From Thermosinus carboxydivorans Nor1 (lineage in GTDB: Bacteria; Bacillota; Negativicutes; Sporomusales; Thermosinaceae), in assembly GCF_000169155.1 (NCBI RefSeq), contig NZ_AAWL01000004.1:62001-126000 (forward strand): 64,000 nt of DNA, written 5' to 3'. The notes under the pieces were generated by a model that saw nothing but the letters and a program-made list of their open reading frames with translations, had not been told where the DNA came from and did not search any database. The stretch's first letter is position 1, and each line of letters starts with the position of its first letter. The position numbers and the translations under genes are program-made. Positions 18,203-28,422 of the stretch are shown piece after piece.

Positions 18203-18973
18203 TTAGCCCTCCTTTACTTGCGGCACGCGCAGTTCGCCGACTTTAAAGTATTGCGTCATTTCTTTCTCGATGAATTCCCACGTTTGTTTGGCGTTGGTCC
18301 GCCAGTTGGTCGGGCAACCAGACAGCGCCTCGACAAAAGATATCCCGTTGCCGGCCATTTGGTTTTCCAGCGCCTTTTTAATGAAGCCTTTCAGCTGGCG
18401 GGGGTTGGCAATGGTACCCCGGGCCACATAGGCGCCTTCGGGGGCTACGGCGGCGACCATTTCCGGACCCTTGGTCGGCAGGCCGGTCTGTTCGACGTCA
18501 CGACCGTACGGCGAGGTCTCGGTTTTCATCCCCGGCAGCGTAGTCGGCGCCATTTGACCGCCGGTCATGCCGTAGTTACAGTTATTGCAAAGAATAATCG
18601 TAATTTTTTCATTGCGCACCGCGGCGTTGAAGAGGTGCTGCGATCCGATAGCGTAACCGCCGCCGTCGCCCATATAGGCAACGCCAATCAATTCCGGATT
18701 GGCCCGTTTCATGCCGACAATAACCGGCGTCGTCCGGCCATGGTGGGTTTGAACCGAGTCAACGGCAAAGAAGTCCCAGGCCAAGAGTGAACAGCCGATG
18801 TCACACCCAAAGACCATTTTGTCCTTGATCCCCAGCTCGTCAATGGCCTCGCCCAGACACTTGAGAATAATGCCATGACCGCAGCCCGGACAGAATTTAT
18901 GCGGTTTTGATTCTTCGTTCCAGCTTGACGGCATCGCCGGCTGAAGAATACCTTGCTCTTTCAGTTCTTGCAT
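18203..18973 (-). CDS. korB: 2-oxoacid:ferredoxin oxidoreductase beta (TPP-binding) subunit
   Basis: 256 residues. The thiamine diphosphate site is seen in FCPGCGHGIILKCLGEA (27-43), GCDIGCSLLAWDFF and YMGDGGGYAIG followed by NNCNYGMTGGQ. These place it in the Kor/For/Por beta family. The cysteine motif CPGC may bind the 4Fe-4S cluster. It works with korA, which supplies the second half of the active site. In anaerobes this enzyme makes succinyl-CoA from 2-oxoglutarate or runs in reverse; the substrate is not fixed by sequence. Confidence 0.93.
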   Translation of the reverse strand: MQELKEQGILQPAMPSSWNEESKPHKFCPGCGHGIILKCLGEAIDELGIKDKMVFGCDIGCSLLAWDFFAVDSVQTHHGRTTPVIVGMKRANPELIGVAYMGDGGGYAIGSQHLFNAAVRNEKITIILCNNCNYGMTGGQMAPTTLPGMKTETSPYGRDVEQTGLPTKGPEMVAAVAPEGAYVARGTIANPRQLKGFIKKALENQMAGNGISFVEALSGCPTNWRTNAKQTWEFIEKEMTQYFKVGELRVPQVKEG

Positions 18974-18985
18974 AATCTTCCCCTC

Positions 18986-20065
18986 CTACCCTAACAGTTT
19001 GGATACTTCTTCGTAGATTTCCTCGGTGGTGATGCCGACGCCCGGCCGCAACATAGGAACAAGTTCCACATTCATGCCGTACAGCGCCTGTTGGACAAGT
19101 TTCATAAGCTGTCCGTACGAAGACTCGGCAATGAAAATTTTCTTGGCTGTTTTTGCGGCCTCACGGAGCTGCTCGACAGGGAACGGACGGAGCGTAATGG
19201 GGCGGAAGTAGCCGACCTTCTTGCCTTCATTGCGGAATTGGCTATGCGCTCCCTGAGCGGCACGGAATACCACGCCATGGGTAAGAATAATCACATCGGC
19301 GTCGGCACAGTCTTTCGCATCCCATTCGACAACTTTCGGCGCCATGGCTTCCCAATCGCGCTGATTGGCCATGACCACTTCATATAACTCGTCTTCGGTG
19401 TTATATGTATTGCGGATGTGCTTAAACTGTTTGCCAGGCGTAGTATCGCCAAGAATGGGCTCCGGTTTGACGAGCTTGATGCCGCGCGCTTCGGGATCAT
19501 AAATGGTCAGCGGCTCGCGCATTTTGGCCTGGTAGCCGTCGCCAAGCACAAAGGTGGGGAACCGGTAAGTCCAGGCGGAATTGAAGGCCTTGATGGTATA
19601 GTCAAACAATTCCTGGTGAGTGGCGGTAGAATACACAATGCGGTGTCCTTCGCCATTGCCGCCGAAAGTGGTCAGCGTTACCTCCTGCTGCGAGTAAATA
19701 ACGGTAGCGGTAGAGGGGCCGCCGCGCTGTTGAATGATATAGACAATCGGCAAGCGCATCATCTCGGCCATGGTTGCCGACTCCTGCATCAGTACGTTGC
19801 CCGGGCCGGCGGTGGCGGTGAAGGCTTTTCTGCCGGAAATTACACCGCCCAGCGTGGTAAAGCCGGCGGAAATTTCGTCCTCAACCTGGAGAAACTTCTT
19901 GCCGTACTTGGGCGCAAGCCGCGTCCAGTAATGCATGATCTCGTTTTGCGGCGTGATGGGATAGCCGTACATAATGTCGACTTTGGCTGCAACGGCAGCC
20001 CAGGCAACGACTTCATTGCCTGTCATGAATACTCTTTGTTCACCTTGCAGTGAAACTTCGGCCAT
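18986..20065 (-). CDS. korA: 2-oxoacid:ferredoxin oxidoreductase alpha subunit
   Basis: 359 residues from the ATG at 20065, chosen for its CAGGAGGTG ribosome site; upstream in-frame codons to 20131 lack one. The pyrimidine-binding domain shows MTGNEVVAWAAVAAKVD, YPITPQNEIM and FTATAGPGNVLMQES. Domain II follows with a Rossmann-like segment (DVIILTHGVVFRAAQ). It forms the core with KorB. It is the first gene of korABCD, which appears to be a single transcript continuing into hepT. Confidence 0.94.
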   Translation of the reverse strand: MAEVSLQGEQRVFMTGNEVVAWAAVAAKVDIMYGYPITPQNEIMHYWTRLAPKYGKKFLQVEDEISAGFTTLGGVISGRKAFTATAGPGNVLMQESATMAEMMRLPIVYIIQQRGGPSTATVIYSQQEVTLTTFGGNGEGHRIVYSTATHQELFDYTIKAFNSAWTYRFPTFVLGDGYQAKMREPLTIYDPEARGIKLVKPEPILGDTTPGKQFKHIRNTYNTEDELYEVVMANQRDWEAMAPKVVEWDAKDCADADVIILTHGVVFRAAQGAHSQFRNEGKKVGYFRPITLRPFPVEQLREAAKTAKKIFIAESSYGQLMKLVQQALYGMNVELVPMLRPGVGITTEEIYEEVSKLLG

Positions 20066-20216
20066 AAGAGCACCTCCTGAAAAATTATACACCGGTTTAT
20101 ATACAAAGGCCGGTATGTACCGTACCTTCATATACCCTGGCTAAGCGGCCCAGAGTCCCGCCTTGAAAAAGCAGGCATTCCTACCCATGTAGTTTTCCCA
20201 TGTCCCATAATATTAT

Positions 20217-21206
20217 TTATAGTCTAATGGACAGGTGGTCAGGCCAACACTTTTTACAATTCGCTTTTCCCGGACAAGTTCCTTTTTTTATTTTAAATAA
20301 TTTTCTTTTTGGTCCGAGCAAAGCCCCTAAGGCAATGGACATGATTTTCCCTTCGTGCGTATCGGCCCGGGAAGTCACGATAACCGGTTTGGCCGCGCCG
20401 AGAATAAGACCGGCCATGCGACCGCGGGCAAAGTAAATAAGCGATTTGCCCAAGGCGTTACCCACTTCAATATTAGGAACCAACAAAATATCAGCCAGAC
20501 CGGCTACTGGACTCGCTATGCCTTTATGTCTGGCCGCTTCAAGATTAATCGCATTGTCGAGGGCGAGCGGACCATCAACGACCGCGCCTTTAATCTGGCC
20601 CCGGTCGGCCATCTTGGCCAGCGCGGCGGCATCCAGCGTCGCCGGCATATCAGGATTAACCACTTCCACGGCGGCAAGCGCCGCGACCTTGGCAGGGCTA
20701 ATGCCCAATACCTTGGCCAAACCGACGCTATTTTGGATGATATCGGCCTTTTGCGCGAGAGTTGGCGCGATGTTCATGCCGCCGTCAGTAACAATGAGCA
20801 AGCGGTCAAAGCCAGGCACTTCAAAGACGGCGGCATGGCTAAGCACCCTGCCGGTACGCAGCCCAACCTCTTTATCCAGGACGGCCCGTAGTAAATCGGC
20901 GGTGTTGATAAGGCCTTTCATCAGCACATCCGCTTCCCCGCCTGAGACCATGGCCACGGCACGATAGGCGGCCTGGCGGTCGTCGGCCTCATGGACGATT
21001 GTTAGCCCATCCAGACTGACGCCGATTTTCGCCGCGGTACGTTCAATCTTGTCCTGGTCGCCTATCAGGATAAAATCGGCGATGCCCTGTTCTTTCGCCC
21101 CTCTGACGGCCTCAAGGACGGCGTCATCCTGCGCGGCAGCCACCGCCACCCGCCGGGGCGGTAATCCTTTAACCGCCGCGAGTACATCAGCAAAACTTTT
21201 TAACAT
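20217..21206 (-). CDS. Phosphate acyl (acetyl/butyryl) transferase family protein
   Basis: 329 residues of the Pta/Ptb family. Signatures include GEADVLMKGLINTADLLRAV (~85-105) and LLIVTDGGMNIAPTLAQK (~145), then NPDMPATLDA and KGIASPVAGLADILLVPNIEVGNAL. Ptb exchanges CoA for phosphate on butyryl-CoA; no kinase partner (buk/ack) is adjacent, so the acyl group is open. The C-terminus has an odd basic, Cys-containing tail (CPGKANCKKCW) beyond the usual family end. Its start overlaps the end of the ahbB-like gene by seven bases, which implies coupling. Confidence 0.82.
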   Translation of the reverse strand: MLKSFADVLAAVKGLPPRRVAVAAAQDDAVLEAVRGAKEQGIADFILIGDQDKIERTAAKIGVSLDGLTIVHEADDRQAAYRAVAMVSGGEADVLMKGLINTADLLRAVLDKEVGLRTGRVLSHAAVFEVPGFDRLLIVTDGGMNIAPTLAQKADIIQNSVGLAKVLGISPAKVAALAAVEVVNPDMPATLDAAALAKMADRGQIKGAVVDGPLALDNAINLEAARHKGIASPVAGLADILLVPNIEVGNALGKSLIYFARGRMAGLILGAAKPVIVTSRADTHEGKIMSIALGALLGPKRKLFKIKKGTCPGKANCKKCWPDHLSIRL

Positions 21207-21685
21207 TGTTCTTCGTCCTCTCGAAAATAGTGCATACTCGTTTTTTTCCATTCCCGGGTGCTGAACAGCATAACATATTGGTCCAACCCGGCGGCCCGGG
21301 CCAACGCTTCGACCACTTCCCGGCATTCATCGCGGGTGTGGGCATGAACCATGGTGTAGAAGTTGTACGGCCAGCCTTCGGCCGGCAACCGGCTGTAGCA
21401 ATGGGTAACAGCAGGATGGGCAGCCATCAACCTCCCTACCTCTTCTTCGCGCTCCGGCGTTACCACCCAGGCGCAGAGAGCATTGGCCGCATAGCCCACC
21501 TCGCGATGACGAAGAACGGCACCCATTTTCCGGAGTTGCCCTGTTTGCCGGTACCGCTCCAGCCGCTGCAAGAGTTCGTCTTCACTGATGCCCAGCCGCT
21601 CGGCAACGACGCGGTAGGGATCGCTCACCAGCGGAAATTCGTCTTGCATAGCGGCAATAATCTTTTTATCTAAGGCGTCCAACAT
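21200..21685 (-). CDS. ahbB: Siroheme decarboxylase subunit AhbB (AsnC/Lrp fold)
   Basis: 161 residues with an Lrp/AsnC winged helix-turn-helix (DKKIIAAMQDEFPLVSDPYRVVAERLG) and a ligand-binding domain. Two features point to siroheme decarboxylase rather than a transcription regulator: the segment LRKMGAVLRHREVGY, and WPYNFYTMVHAHT in the second domain, both typical of AhbB/NirDLGH. The neighbour is the AhbA-like partner. AhbAB converts siroheme to 12,18-didecarboxysiroheme in the alternative heme pathway. The later enzymes AhbC and AhbD are not in the window. Annotators often call these Lrp regulators; the paired, divergent copies make decarboxylase much more likely. Confidence 0.83.
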   Translation of the reverse strand: MLDALDKKIIAAMQDEFPLVSDPYRVVAERLGISEDELLQRLERYRQTGQLRKMGAVLRHREVGYAANALCAWVVTPEREEEVGRLMAAHPAVTHCYSRLPAEGWPYNFYTMVHAHTRDECREVVEALARAAGLDQYVMLFSTREWKKTSMHYFREDEEQC

Positions 21686-21697
21686 ACTCCCACCTGC

Positions 21698-22150
21698 CTA
21701 CCCAAGCGTGAACTTAACGCTTACTTTGTATTTCCTGGTTGCCGGCAGGCTAATCAGCTTGTCCACTCCGTCGAGGCTGCCAATGTGCCGGAGGACGCGG
21801 CACTGGGCCTCCTTGCTTGGCGAGAGGAGCGCAAACCATAAGTTGTAGTCCCCTTCCCGCTCGTAATTATGGGTAACACCCGGGAAGGCATTAATCGCTT
21901 CCGCTACTTCCCTTATTTTGTCCGGCCTGACGCGCACGGCCGCCAGCGTGCCCACATACCCCAGCCGGGCGGAATCAAAGAACGGCCCGATCCGCCGGAT
22001 GTAGCCAAGGGCCTTGAGCGCGCGCAGCCGGTCAATGACCGTGGCCTCGTCGACGCCCAGCCGCTTAGCCAGCTCGGCAAAAGGCCGCTTAGCGAGCGGC
22101 AAATCGGTTTGGATAATATTTAGCAAAGCTTTATCGAACTGAGTAAGCAT
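21698..22150 (-). CDS. ahbA: Siroheme decarboxylase subunit AhbA (AsnC/Lrp fold)
   Basis: 150 residues, same fold as its neighbour. It starts MLTQFDKALLNIIQTDLPL, has the helix-turn-helix LAKRLGVDEATVIDRLRAL, then IRRIGPFFDSARLGYVGTL, which is the AhbA variant of the core motif. The C-terminal domain has VTHNYEREGDYNLWFALLS. It forms a heterodimer with AhbB. The pair precedes the phosphate acyltransferase gene; no functional link to it is evident. The ATG lacks a strong ribosome site (AGGAAAGGCGATTCC). Confidence 0.83.
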   Translation of the reverse strand: MLTQFDKALLNIIQTDLPLAKRPFAELAKRLGVDEATVIDRLRALKALGYIRRIGPFFDSARLGYVGTLAAVRVRPDKIREVAEAINAFPGVTHNYEREGDYNLWFALLSPSKEAQCRVLRHIGSLDGVDKLISLPATRKYKVSVKFTLG

Positions 22151-22239
22151 GGAATCGCCTTTCCTCTTAAATATCGAGACAATCTCGCATTTAGATAATT
22201 AGCAGGGACGCCGCATCGCATCCCCGCTTACCGATGAGC

Positions 22240-22863
22240 TTATTTTAGCAAAATTTGGCCAATTACGTCAAGAAGGTCGTCCCGCCCCTGCCCATTAAGG
22301 GCTGAATAGGCGATAATCCCGCCCGTTTCCAGCTTTAACCCGTTTTTAATCGCCGCCAAATGCCGCGCTACGTGGGTACGGCCGATTTTATCCGTTTTGG
22401 TGGCCACCACCTGCACCGGCAGGTTATGCGTTTTCAACCAACCGTACATAGCCACATCGCTGGCCTGCGGCGGATGGCGGAGGTCAACCAACTGGCACAC
22501 CAGTTTCAGGCGCGGCGAACGGAGAAAGTACTCTTCGACAAACCTGGTCCACTGCCGACGTTGGGTTTGGCCCGCCCGTGCGTAGCCGTAACCGGGAAGG
22601 TCGACCAAATACCATTCCAGCCGCCGTTCGTTGGGCAGTTTGGCGGTCACAACATAATAATTAATGGTTTGGGTCTTGCCAGGGCTGGCACTGACCCGCG
22701 CCAGCCCATGATGACGGCACAATGAATTAATTAATGACGATTTACCCACATTGGAGCGGCCAATGAACGCGATTTCGGGCAATTCTTCCGGCGGATACTG
22801 GTCGGGCCGCACGGCTGACGCAACATATTGGGCTTTGATGACATTAAGTTGCATATCAGCCAT
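22240..22863 (-). CDS. engB: Ribosome biogenesis GTPase EngB/YsxC
   Basis: 207 residues, standard length. The GTPase motifs are [14 protein letters not shown] (G1), [10 protein letters not shown] (G2 region), VDLPGYGYA (G3) and VATKTDKIG (G4). EngB helps assemble the 50S subunit. Its start overlaps the end of lon by eight bases, the common lon-ysxC arrangement of Firmicutes. Confidence 0.97.
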   Translation of the reverse strand: MADMQLNVIKAQYVASAVRPDQYPPEELPEIAFIGRSNVGKSSLINSLCRHHGLARVSASPGKTQTINYYVVTAKLPNERRLEWYLVDLPGYGYARAGQTQRRQWTRFVEEYFLRSPRLKLVCQLVDLRHPPQASDVAMYGWLKTHNLPVQVVATKTDKIGRTHVARHLAAIKNGLKLETGGIIAYSALNGQGRDDLLDVIGQILLK

Positions 22864-25177
22864 TATCCGTCACCAGGGCGGCCCGAAGCACTTCGTCCAT
22901 ATGTTCTACAAAGATAAACTCAAGACTGCGCTTGACGTTGGCCGGAATTTCTTCTAAATCCCGCCGATTTTCCTGAGGAAGGATGACTTTCTTAATCCCG
23001 GCCCGGTGAGCGGCCAATACTTTTTCTTTAATGCCCCCTACCGGCAGGACGCGCCCGCGCAGCGTAATTTCCCCGGTCATGGCGAGATCTGAACGTACCG
23101 GCTGGCCGGTCAAAGCAGACGCTACCGCTGTGGCCATGGTGATGCCGGCCGATGGACCGTCCTTCGGGATGGCACCTTCCGGCAGATGAATATGAATATC
23201 GGTTTTTTCATGAAACTCTTCATCAATGCCAAGCTCCTTGGCCCGGGTGCGAATATAGGTAAAGCCGGCCTGCGCCGATTCCCGCATCACTTCGCCCAAC
23301 TGACCCGTAAGCGTTAGCTTGCCTTTGCCTTTCATAATCGAGACTTCGGCAGCCAGCACATCGCCGCCCACTTCGGTCCAGGCCAAGCCGGTAGCGACAC
23401 CTACCTGCGGGCTTTTTTCCGCTTGGGCGTGACGATACTTGGGGGCGCCTAAAAAAGTGTGGAGGTTTTGGGCCGTGATTTTGACCGCTGTGCGCTGCTC
23501 CTGGACAATTTGCCGCGCCGCCTTGCGGCACAACCCGGCGATATTGCGTTCCAGGTTGCGCACACCCGCTTCGCGGGTATAATCACGAATTACTTTCTGA
23601 ATGGTGCCTTCCGAAAAGATGATCTGCCCTTCGCTGAGACCATGATCGCGGGTCTGCTTGGGAATGAGATAGCGTTTGGCGATTTGCACCTTTTCCTCTT
23701 CCGTATAACCAGGAATGGAGATAACCTCCATCCGGTCGAGCAGGGGCCGCGGGATGTTGTGCATAACGTTGGCCGTCACCACCCACAGCACGCGCGACAA
23801 GTCAAACGGCACCTCAATATAGTGGTCGCTGAAGGTGTTATTTTGCTCAGGATCAAGCACTTCCAGCAGCGCCGCCGAGGGGTCGCCACGAAAATCGGCA
23901 CTCATTTTGTCGATTTCGTCCAGCAGGAAAACCGGATTTTTCGAGCCGACGGTGCGCATGCCCTGAATTATCCGCCCCGGCAGGGCGCCCACATAGGTCC
24001 GGCGGTGACCGCGGATCTCAGCCTCATCACGCACGCCGCCGAGCGACACCCGGACGAACTTGCGCTCCATCGCCCGGGCAATGGAACGAGCCAGCGAAGT
24101 CTTACCGACACCGGGCGGCCCGACCAGGCAGAGAATGGGGCCTTTCATGGTTTCAGTCAATTTGCGAACCGACAAATACTCGAGGATGCGTTCCTTGACT
24201 TTCTGCAGGCCATAATGATCTTCGTCAAGGATTTTTTCGGCAACAGCAATATCCAGGCGGTCGGTCGTTTCTTTCGTCCACGGCAGGGCGAGCAGCCAGT
24301 CGAGGTATGTACGGATAACAGCGCTCTCCGCCGCCATGGGCGGCATCTTCTCCAAGCGCTCGATTTCCTTATTTATCTTTTCCGCTACTTCTTTTGGAAT
24401 ATCAAGTTCCTTAAGGCGCTGCCGATACTCGTCCGCTTCCGCCAGCCGGTCGTCCTTTTCGCCGAGCTCTTTTTGAATGGCCTTGAGCTGCTCGCGCAGA
24501 TAATATTCTTTTTGCGTTTTCTCCATCTGCTTGCGGACTCGAACGTTAATTTTCTTTTCCAGTTCCAGGATTTCCATTTCCCGCCCGAGAATTTCGCACA
24601 GTTTTTCCAAACGTTCCTTGTAGCCTACGGCTTCGAGCAGCGCCTGCTTATCTTCAATTTTCAAGGCTAAATGGCTGGCAATCAGATCTGACAGCCGGCC
24701 AGGCTCTTCCACTGTCACCACGGATATGAGCGTTTCCGGCGGGATTTTTTTGCTCAACTTTACCCATTGCTCAAATTGGCTGATGGCGGTGCGGGTAAGC
24801 GCCTCAATTTCCGGCGTCTTGGTTTGAATTTCATCGAATTCCTCGATTTCCACCTGAAAAAAGGGGTCAAGTTCAGTGTAACGCAGAATTTGGGCGCGGT
24901 GCAGTCCTTCAACCAAAACGCGGATGGTTCCACCCGGCAGCTTGAGGAGCTGCTTAATTTCAGCTATGGTACCAATGCGGAAAATATCGTCAGGCTCGGG
25001 CCGGTCATTTTGCGCGTCCTTCTGTGACGCCAGCATAATCAGCCGGTCGTGCACCATTGCCTCTTCCAAGGCGCTGATGGACTTCTCCCGCCCTACGTCC
25101 AGATGAATGATCATGTACGGAAAGACAAGAATGCCCCGCAGCGGCAAAAGCGGGATAAAACGCCTTTTTTTAGACAT
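22856..25177 (-). CDS. lon: ATP-dependent protease Lon (LonA)
   Basis: About 773 residues from the ATG at 25177, which has AAAGGAGG just upstream. The LON substrate-binding domain is at the N-terminus ([16 protein letters not shown]). A coiled-coil linker follows, then the AAA module with Walker [14 protein letters not shown] and Walker [14 protein letters not shown]. The protease domain has the catalytic serine in [10 protein letters not shown] and the lysine in [14 protein letters not shown]. It degrades misfolded and regulatory proteins in the cytoplasm. A second Lon-type protease, LonB, is encoded next to it. Confidence 0.98.
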   Translation of the reverse strand: MSKKRRFIPLLPLRGILVFPYMIIHLDVGREKSISALEEAMVHDRLIMLASQKDAQNDRPEPDDIFRIGTIAEIKQLLKLPGGTIRVLVEGLHRAQILRYTELDPFFQVEIEEFDEIQTKTPEIEALTRTAISQFEQWVKLSKKIPPETLISVVTVEEPGRLSDLIASHLALKIEDKQALLEAVGYKERLEKLCEILGREMEILELEKKINVRVRKQMEKTQKEYYLREQLKAIQKELGEKDDRLAEADEYRQRLKELDIPKEVAEKINKEIERLEKMPPMAAESAVIRTYLDWLLALPWTKETTDRLDIAVAEKILDEDHYGLQKVKERILEYLSVRKLTETMKGPILCLVGPPGVGKTSLARSIARAMERKFVRVSLGGVRDEAEIRGHRRTYVGALPGRIIQGMRTVGSKNPVFLLDEIDKMSADFRGDPSAALLEVLDPEQNNTFSDHYIEVPFDLSRVLWVVTANVMHNIPRPLLDRMEVISIPGYTEEEKVQIAKRYLIPKQTRDHGLSEGQIIFSEGTIQKVIRDYTREAGVRNLERNIAGLCRKAARQIVQEQRTAVKITAQNLHTFLGAPKYRHAQAEKSPQVGVATGLAWTEVGGDVLAAEVSIMKGKGKLTLTGQLGEVMRESAQAGFTYIRTRAKELGIDEEFHEKTDIHIHLPEGAIPKDGPSAGITMATAVASALTGQPVRSDLAMTGEITLRGRVLPVGGIKEKVLAAHRAGIKKVILPQENRRDLEEIPANVKRSLEFIFVEHMDEVLRAALVTDNG

Positions 25178-25283
25178 AAAAAGGGCCTCCTTTGCGCACG
25201 CACGAAACGTCAGTGTTAGTTTCAACGCATGTATTTATAAATATTCTTAGCCAAGCGGAAAATCCCTTTTATCCATACTTTGA

Positions 25284-25318
25284 GGAAAGAAAAAGTGAGC
25301 CTGGGAAGGCCCACTTTT
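25284..25318 (-). terminator. Terminator of lonB
   Basis: Minus-strand AAAAGTGGGCC pairs with GGCTCACTTTT around a 6-base loop, followed by TCTTTCC. The hairpin begins right at the lonB stop. Confidence 0.8.
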
Positions 25319-27007
25319 CTACCTTTGAACCCCTGCCGCCGTTAGTAGTTCCGGTTTTGGCGCCACAACTTCAAGGCGGGGCGCCTGGTCGGCAGTCTGC
25401 ACGAGGGCATGACGCAGCACATCCTCAACCGTATCGACAGGAATCACTTCAATATCCATGTTTTTAAACAGCTCTTGCCAATTTTCCCGCGGAATGAGAA
25501 CTTTTCGCGCCCCGGCCTGCTTGGCTGCCATTACTTTGGCGCTGACGCCTCCTACCGGCTTGACCAGACCGCGGATGGAGATTTCTCCCGTCATGGCAAC
25601 CGTGTTATCAATCGGTATTTTGTGCAGCGCCGAATAAATCGCCGTTAACACCGTAACGCCCGCTGACGGGCCATCAATGGGCACACCGCCGGGAAAGTTG
25701 ACATGGATGTCGTACTTGTGGCAGTCTATGCCAAAATGATTAGCTAATACCGTAAGTACATTATCGAGCGAGCCCTTGGCCATGCTCTTACGCCGCATCG
25801 TCCGGCCCGAGCCGCCGATTTCCTCTTCATCCACTACGCCTGTCACCGTTAGTTTCCCCGTGCCGTAAGTGTTAGGAACAGCCGATACCTCTACCTCCAT
25901 CACTGTGCCGATATTCGGCCCGAAAACGGCTAAGCCATTGACCAAACCGACCATGGGCTGCGCAGGAATTTTTTTGTCCGGCCGGGGATTGTACTGGCCA
26001 AAGTTTATTACCCATTCGGCGTGGGCGCGGGTAATGGTCTTATTGCCCTCATTCTGGGCAATACCGGCTGCAATCTGGATAATATTCACCGCCTCACGCC
26101 CGCTGGTAGCATAGCGTTTGACAATATCGAGCACGCCGTCCTCGAGGCCAAAACCGATTTTTTTGGCGGCATTGCCGGCGATAAGGGAAATTTCGTCAGG
26201 CAGGAGCGGTCGGAAAAAAATTTCAACGCACCGGGACCTGATGGCCGGCGGGATTTCGTGGGCCATACGCGTCGTGGCACCTACCAACCGGAAATCGGCC
26301 GGCAGTCCGTTTTGGAATATGTCATGAATATGGGAAGGAATGTTGGTATCCTCGCTGTTATAATAGGAGCTTTCCAGAAATACCTTGCGGTCTTCCAACA
26401 CTTTAAGCAGTTTGTTCATCTGGATGTGGTGAAGTTCACCGATTTCGTCGATAAACAGAATGCCGCCATGGGCTTTGGTAACAGCTCCCGGTTTGGGCTG
26501 GGGAATACCGGCCATGCCAAGAGCTCCTGCTCCCTGGTAAATTGGGTCATGTACCGTACCGATAAGCGGATCGGCGATACCGCGTTCGTCAAATCGGGCG
26601 GTAGTGGCATCCATCTCCACAAATTTGGCATTGGGCCCAAAGGGCGACAGCGGGTTGCGTTTGGCTTCTTCCAGTACCAGGCGGGCGGCAGCAGTCTTGC
26701 CAACGCCTGGCGGCCCGTAGATAAGCACATGCTGTGGGTTTGGCCCGCAAAGTGCGGCTCTCAGTGCCTTGAGTCCTTCTTCCTGGCCGACGATTTCGGC
26801 GAAAGTCGACGGCCGCGTCTTTTCCGCCAGCGGTTCGGTCAAAGAAATCTCCCGAAGCCGCTGCAGTTTGTCCATTTCCTTTTTGGATTCCCGTTCGACC
26901 GCAACCCTGTTCCCCTGTTGCGACCTGAGAAGATTCAGGAAATACAAGCCGATGACAACGGCAAAAAAGAACTGGATCAAACTGATAATGTTGACGGCGT
27001 AATCCAC
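25319..27007 (-). CDS. lonB: Membrane-anchored ATP-dependent protease LonB
   Basis: About 562 residues from a GTG at 27007 (VDYAVNIISLIQFFFAVV), preceded by AAAGGAGG; this matches the start of Bacillus LonB, whereas the open frame extends about 78 codons further through non-conserved sequence. Residues ~1-25 are a membrane anchor. The AAA module has [19 protein letters not shown] and ILFIDEIGELH. The protease domain has the catalytic serine in PIDGPSAGVTV and the lysine in GGVSAKVMAAKQAG. In Bacillus LonB acts in the forespore, so it is consistent with a spore-forming ancestry. Confidence 0.93.
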   Translation of the reverse strand: MDYAVNIISLIQFFFAVVIGLYFLNLLRSQQGNRVAVERESKKEMDKLQRLREISLTEPLAEKTRPSTFAEIVGQEEGLKALRAALCGPNPQHVLIYGPPGVGKTAAARLVLEEAKRNPLSPFGPNAKFVEMDATTARFDERGIADPLIGTVHDPIYQGAGALGMAGIPQPKPGAVTKAHGGILFIDEIGELHHIQMNKLLKVLEDRKVFLESSYYNSEDTNIPSHIHDIFQNGLPADFRLVGATTRMAHEIPPAIRSRCVEIFFRPLLPDEISLIAGNAAKKIGFGLEDGVLDIVKRYATSGREAVNIIQIAAGIAQNEGNKTITRAHAEWVINFGQYNPRPDKKIPAQPMVGLVNGLAVFGPNIGTVMEVEVSAVPNTYGTGKLTVTGVVDEEEIGGSGRTMRRKSMAKGSLDNVLTVLANHFGIDCHKYDIHVNFPGGVPIDGPSAGVTVLTAIYSALHKIPIDNTVAMTGEISIRGLVKPVGGVSAKVMAAKQAGARKVLIPRENWQELFKNMDIEVIPVDTVEDVLRHALVQTADQAPRLEVVAPKPELLTAAGVQR

Positions 27008-27115
27008 TTTGCCCAAAAACCTCCTTTCCACAGCAATCTTTGAATGTGTGGTTTTAGTATGGGCAAAGCAGACCTTTTTATCCTGGCAAAAACCGGCAAA
27101 ATCAGGCTGTTTTTG

Positions 27116-27149
27116 GCAAAAAGAAAGAAGGAGATTGCTCTCCTTCTTT
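27116..27149 (-). terminator. Terminator of clpX
   Basis: Perfect 11-bp stem AAAGAAGGAGA/TCTCCTTCTTT (27124-27134 and 27139-27149) with a 4-base loop, followed on the minus strand by CTTTTTGCC. The stem overlaps the clpX stop codon. Confidence 0.88.
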
Positions 27150-28410
27150 ACGCTGTTTCTTCCTTCTTCTTGCTCTTGCGGTCGGCCGTAACCAATATAG
27201 GTTCTTCTTTGTTTAAGACCACTTCTTTGGTGACGATGCACTTGGTTACGTCGGTGCGAGACGGAACCTCGTACATGACGTTGCGCATCAAGTTTTCGAT
27301 GATGGCCCTAAGACCCCGTGCCCCAGTATTGCGCTTGAGCGCTTCCTGGGCGATGGCCCGTAGCGCGTCTTCCTTAAATTCCAGTTGCACGTTGTCAAGT
27401 TCGAGAAACTTCTGATACTGCTTCACCAAAGCATTTTTGGGCTCGACCAGGATCCGCACCAACGCATCCTCATCAAGCGCGTCAAGGGTGACGATAACCG
27501 GCAACCGACCGACAAATTCGGGAATAAGCCCGAATTTGAGGAGATCTTCCGGCAGGATTTGCCGGAGGATTTCGCCTACCTGCTTCTTTTCCCGGCTCTT
27601 GATGTCAGCCCCGAAACCAAGCGTCTTTTTACCGGTACGGGCGCTGATAATCTTGTCAATACCATCAAAAGCGCCGCCGCAGATGAACAGAATATTGGTT
27701 GTGTCAATCTGAATAAATTCCTGGTGCGGGTGCTTACGGCCGCCCTGCGGCGGTACGCTGGCGATAGTACCCTCCAAAATTTTGAGCAGAGCCTGCTGTA
27801 CGCCCTCACCGGAAACATCGCGCGTTATGGACGGATTTTCCGATTTGCGGGCAATCTTGTCAATTTCATCGATGTAGACAATACCTTTTTCAGCCTTTTC
27901 TACATCGTAATCAGCAGCCTGGATGAGTTTCAGCAGAATGTTTTCAACGTCCTCGCCGACATAACCGGCCTCAGTCAGGGAAGTGGCGTCGGCGATGGCA
28001 AAGGGAACGTTGAGAATTTTGGCCAGCGTTTGCGCCAAAAGCGTTTTGCCGCTACCGGTAGGACCGAGCATGACGATGTTAGACTTTTGCAGTTCCACAT
28101 CTTCCATCTTGCTGCCGAGATTAATCCGCTTGTAATGATTGTAAACGGCAACGGCAAGCGTCTTCTTCGCTTCTTCCTGGCCAATGACATATTGGTCGAG
28201 AATTTCTTTGATTTCTTTCGGTTTAGGTATGTCTCTCAGCTCAAGCTCCATGTCTTCGCTGAGTTCTTCTTCGATGATCTCATTGCATAACTCGATACAC
28301 TCATCGCAGATGTACACACCGGGGCCGGCAACCAGTTTCTTGACTTGTTCCTGTAATTTACCGCAAAAGGAACACTTGAGTTGTCCCCTGTCATCCCCAA
28401 ACTTCAACAT
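27148..28410 (-). CDS. clpX: ClpXP protease ATPase subunit ClpX
   Basis: 420 residues. The N-terminal zinc domain has [19 protein letters not shown] and CDECIELC. The AAA module has Walker [14 protein letters not shown], Walker [11 protein letters not shown] and the pore region following [14 protein letters not shown]. The GYVGEDVE pore loop is present. It unfolds substrates for ClpP. It lies 12 bases after clpP in the classical tig-clpP-clpX order. Confidence 0.98.
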   Translation of the reverse strand: MLKFGDDRGQLKCSFCGKLQEQVKKLVAGPGVYICDECIELCNEIIEEELSEDMELELRDIPKPKEIKEILDQYVIGQEEAKKTLAVAVYNHYKRINLGSKMEDVELQKSNIVMLGPTGSGKTLLAQTLAKILNVPFAIADATSLTEAGYVGEDVENILLKLIQAADYDVEKAEKGIVYIDEIDKIARKSENPSITRDVSGEGVQQALLKILEGTIASVPPQGGRKHPHQEFIQIDTTNILFICGGAFDGIDKIISARTGKKTLGFGADIKSREKKQVGEILRQILPEDLLKFGLIPEFVGRLPVIVTLDALDEDALVRILVEPKNALVKQYQKFLELDNVQLEFKEDALRAIAQEALKRNTGARGLRAIIENLMRNVMYEVPSRTDVTKCIVTKEVVLNKEEPILVTADRKSKKKEETA

Positions 28411-28422
28411 CTAACCACCTCT

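Noticed and set aside
21200-22150. Two Lrp/AsnC transcription regulators
   Set aside because: The paired, divergent copies with RKMGAVLRH and RRIGPFFDS motifs fit siroheme decarboxylase subunits better.
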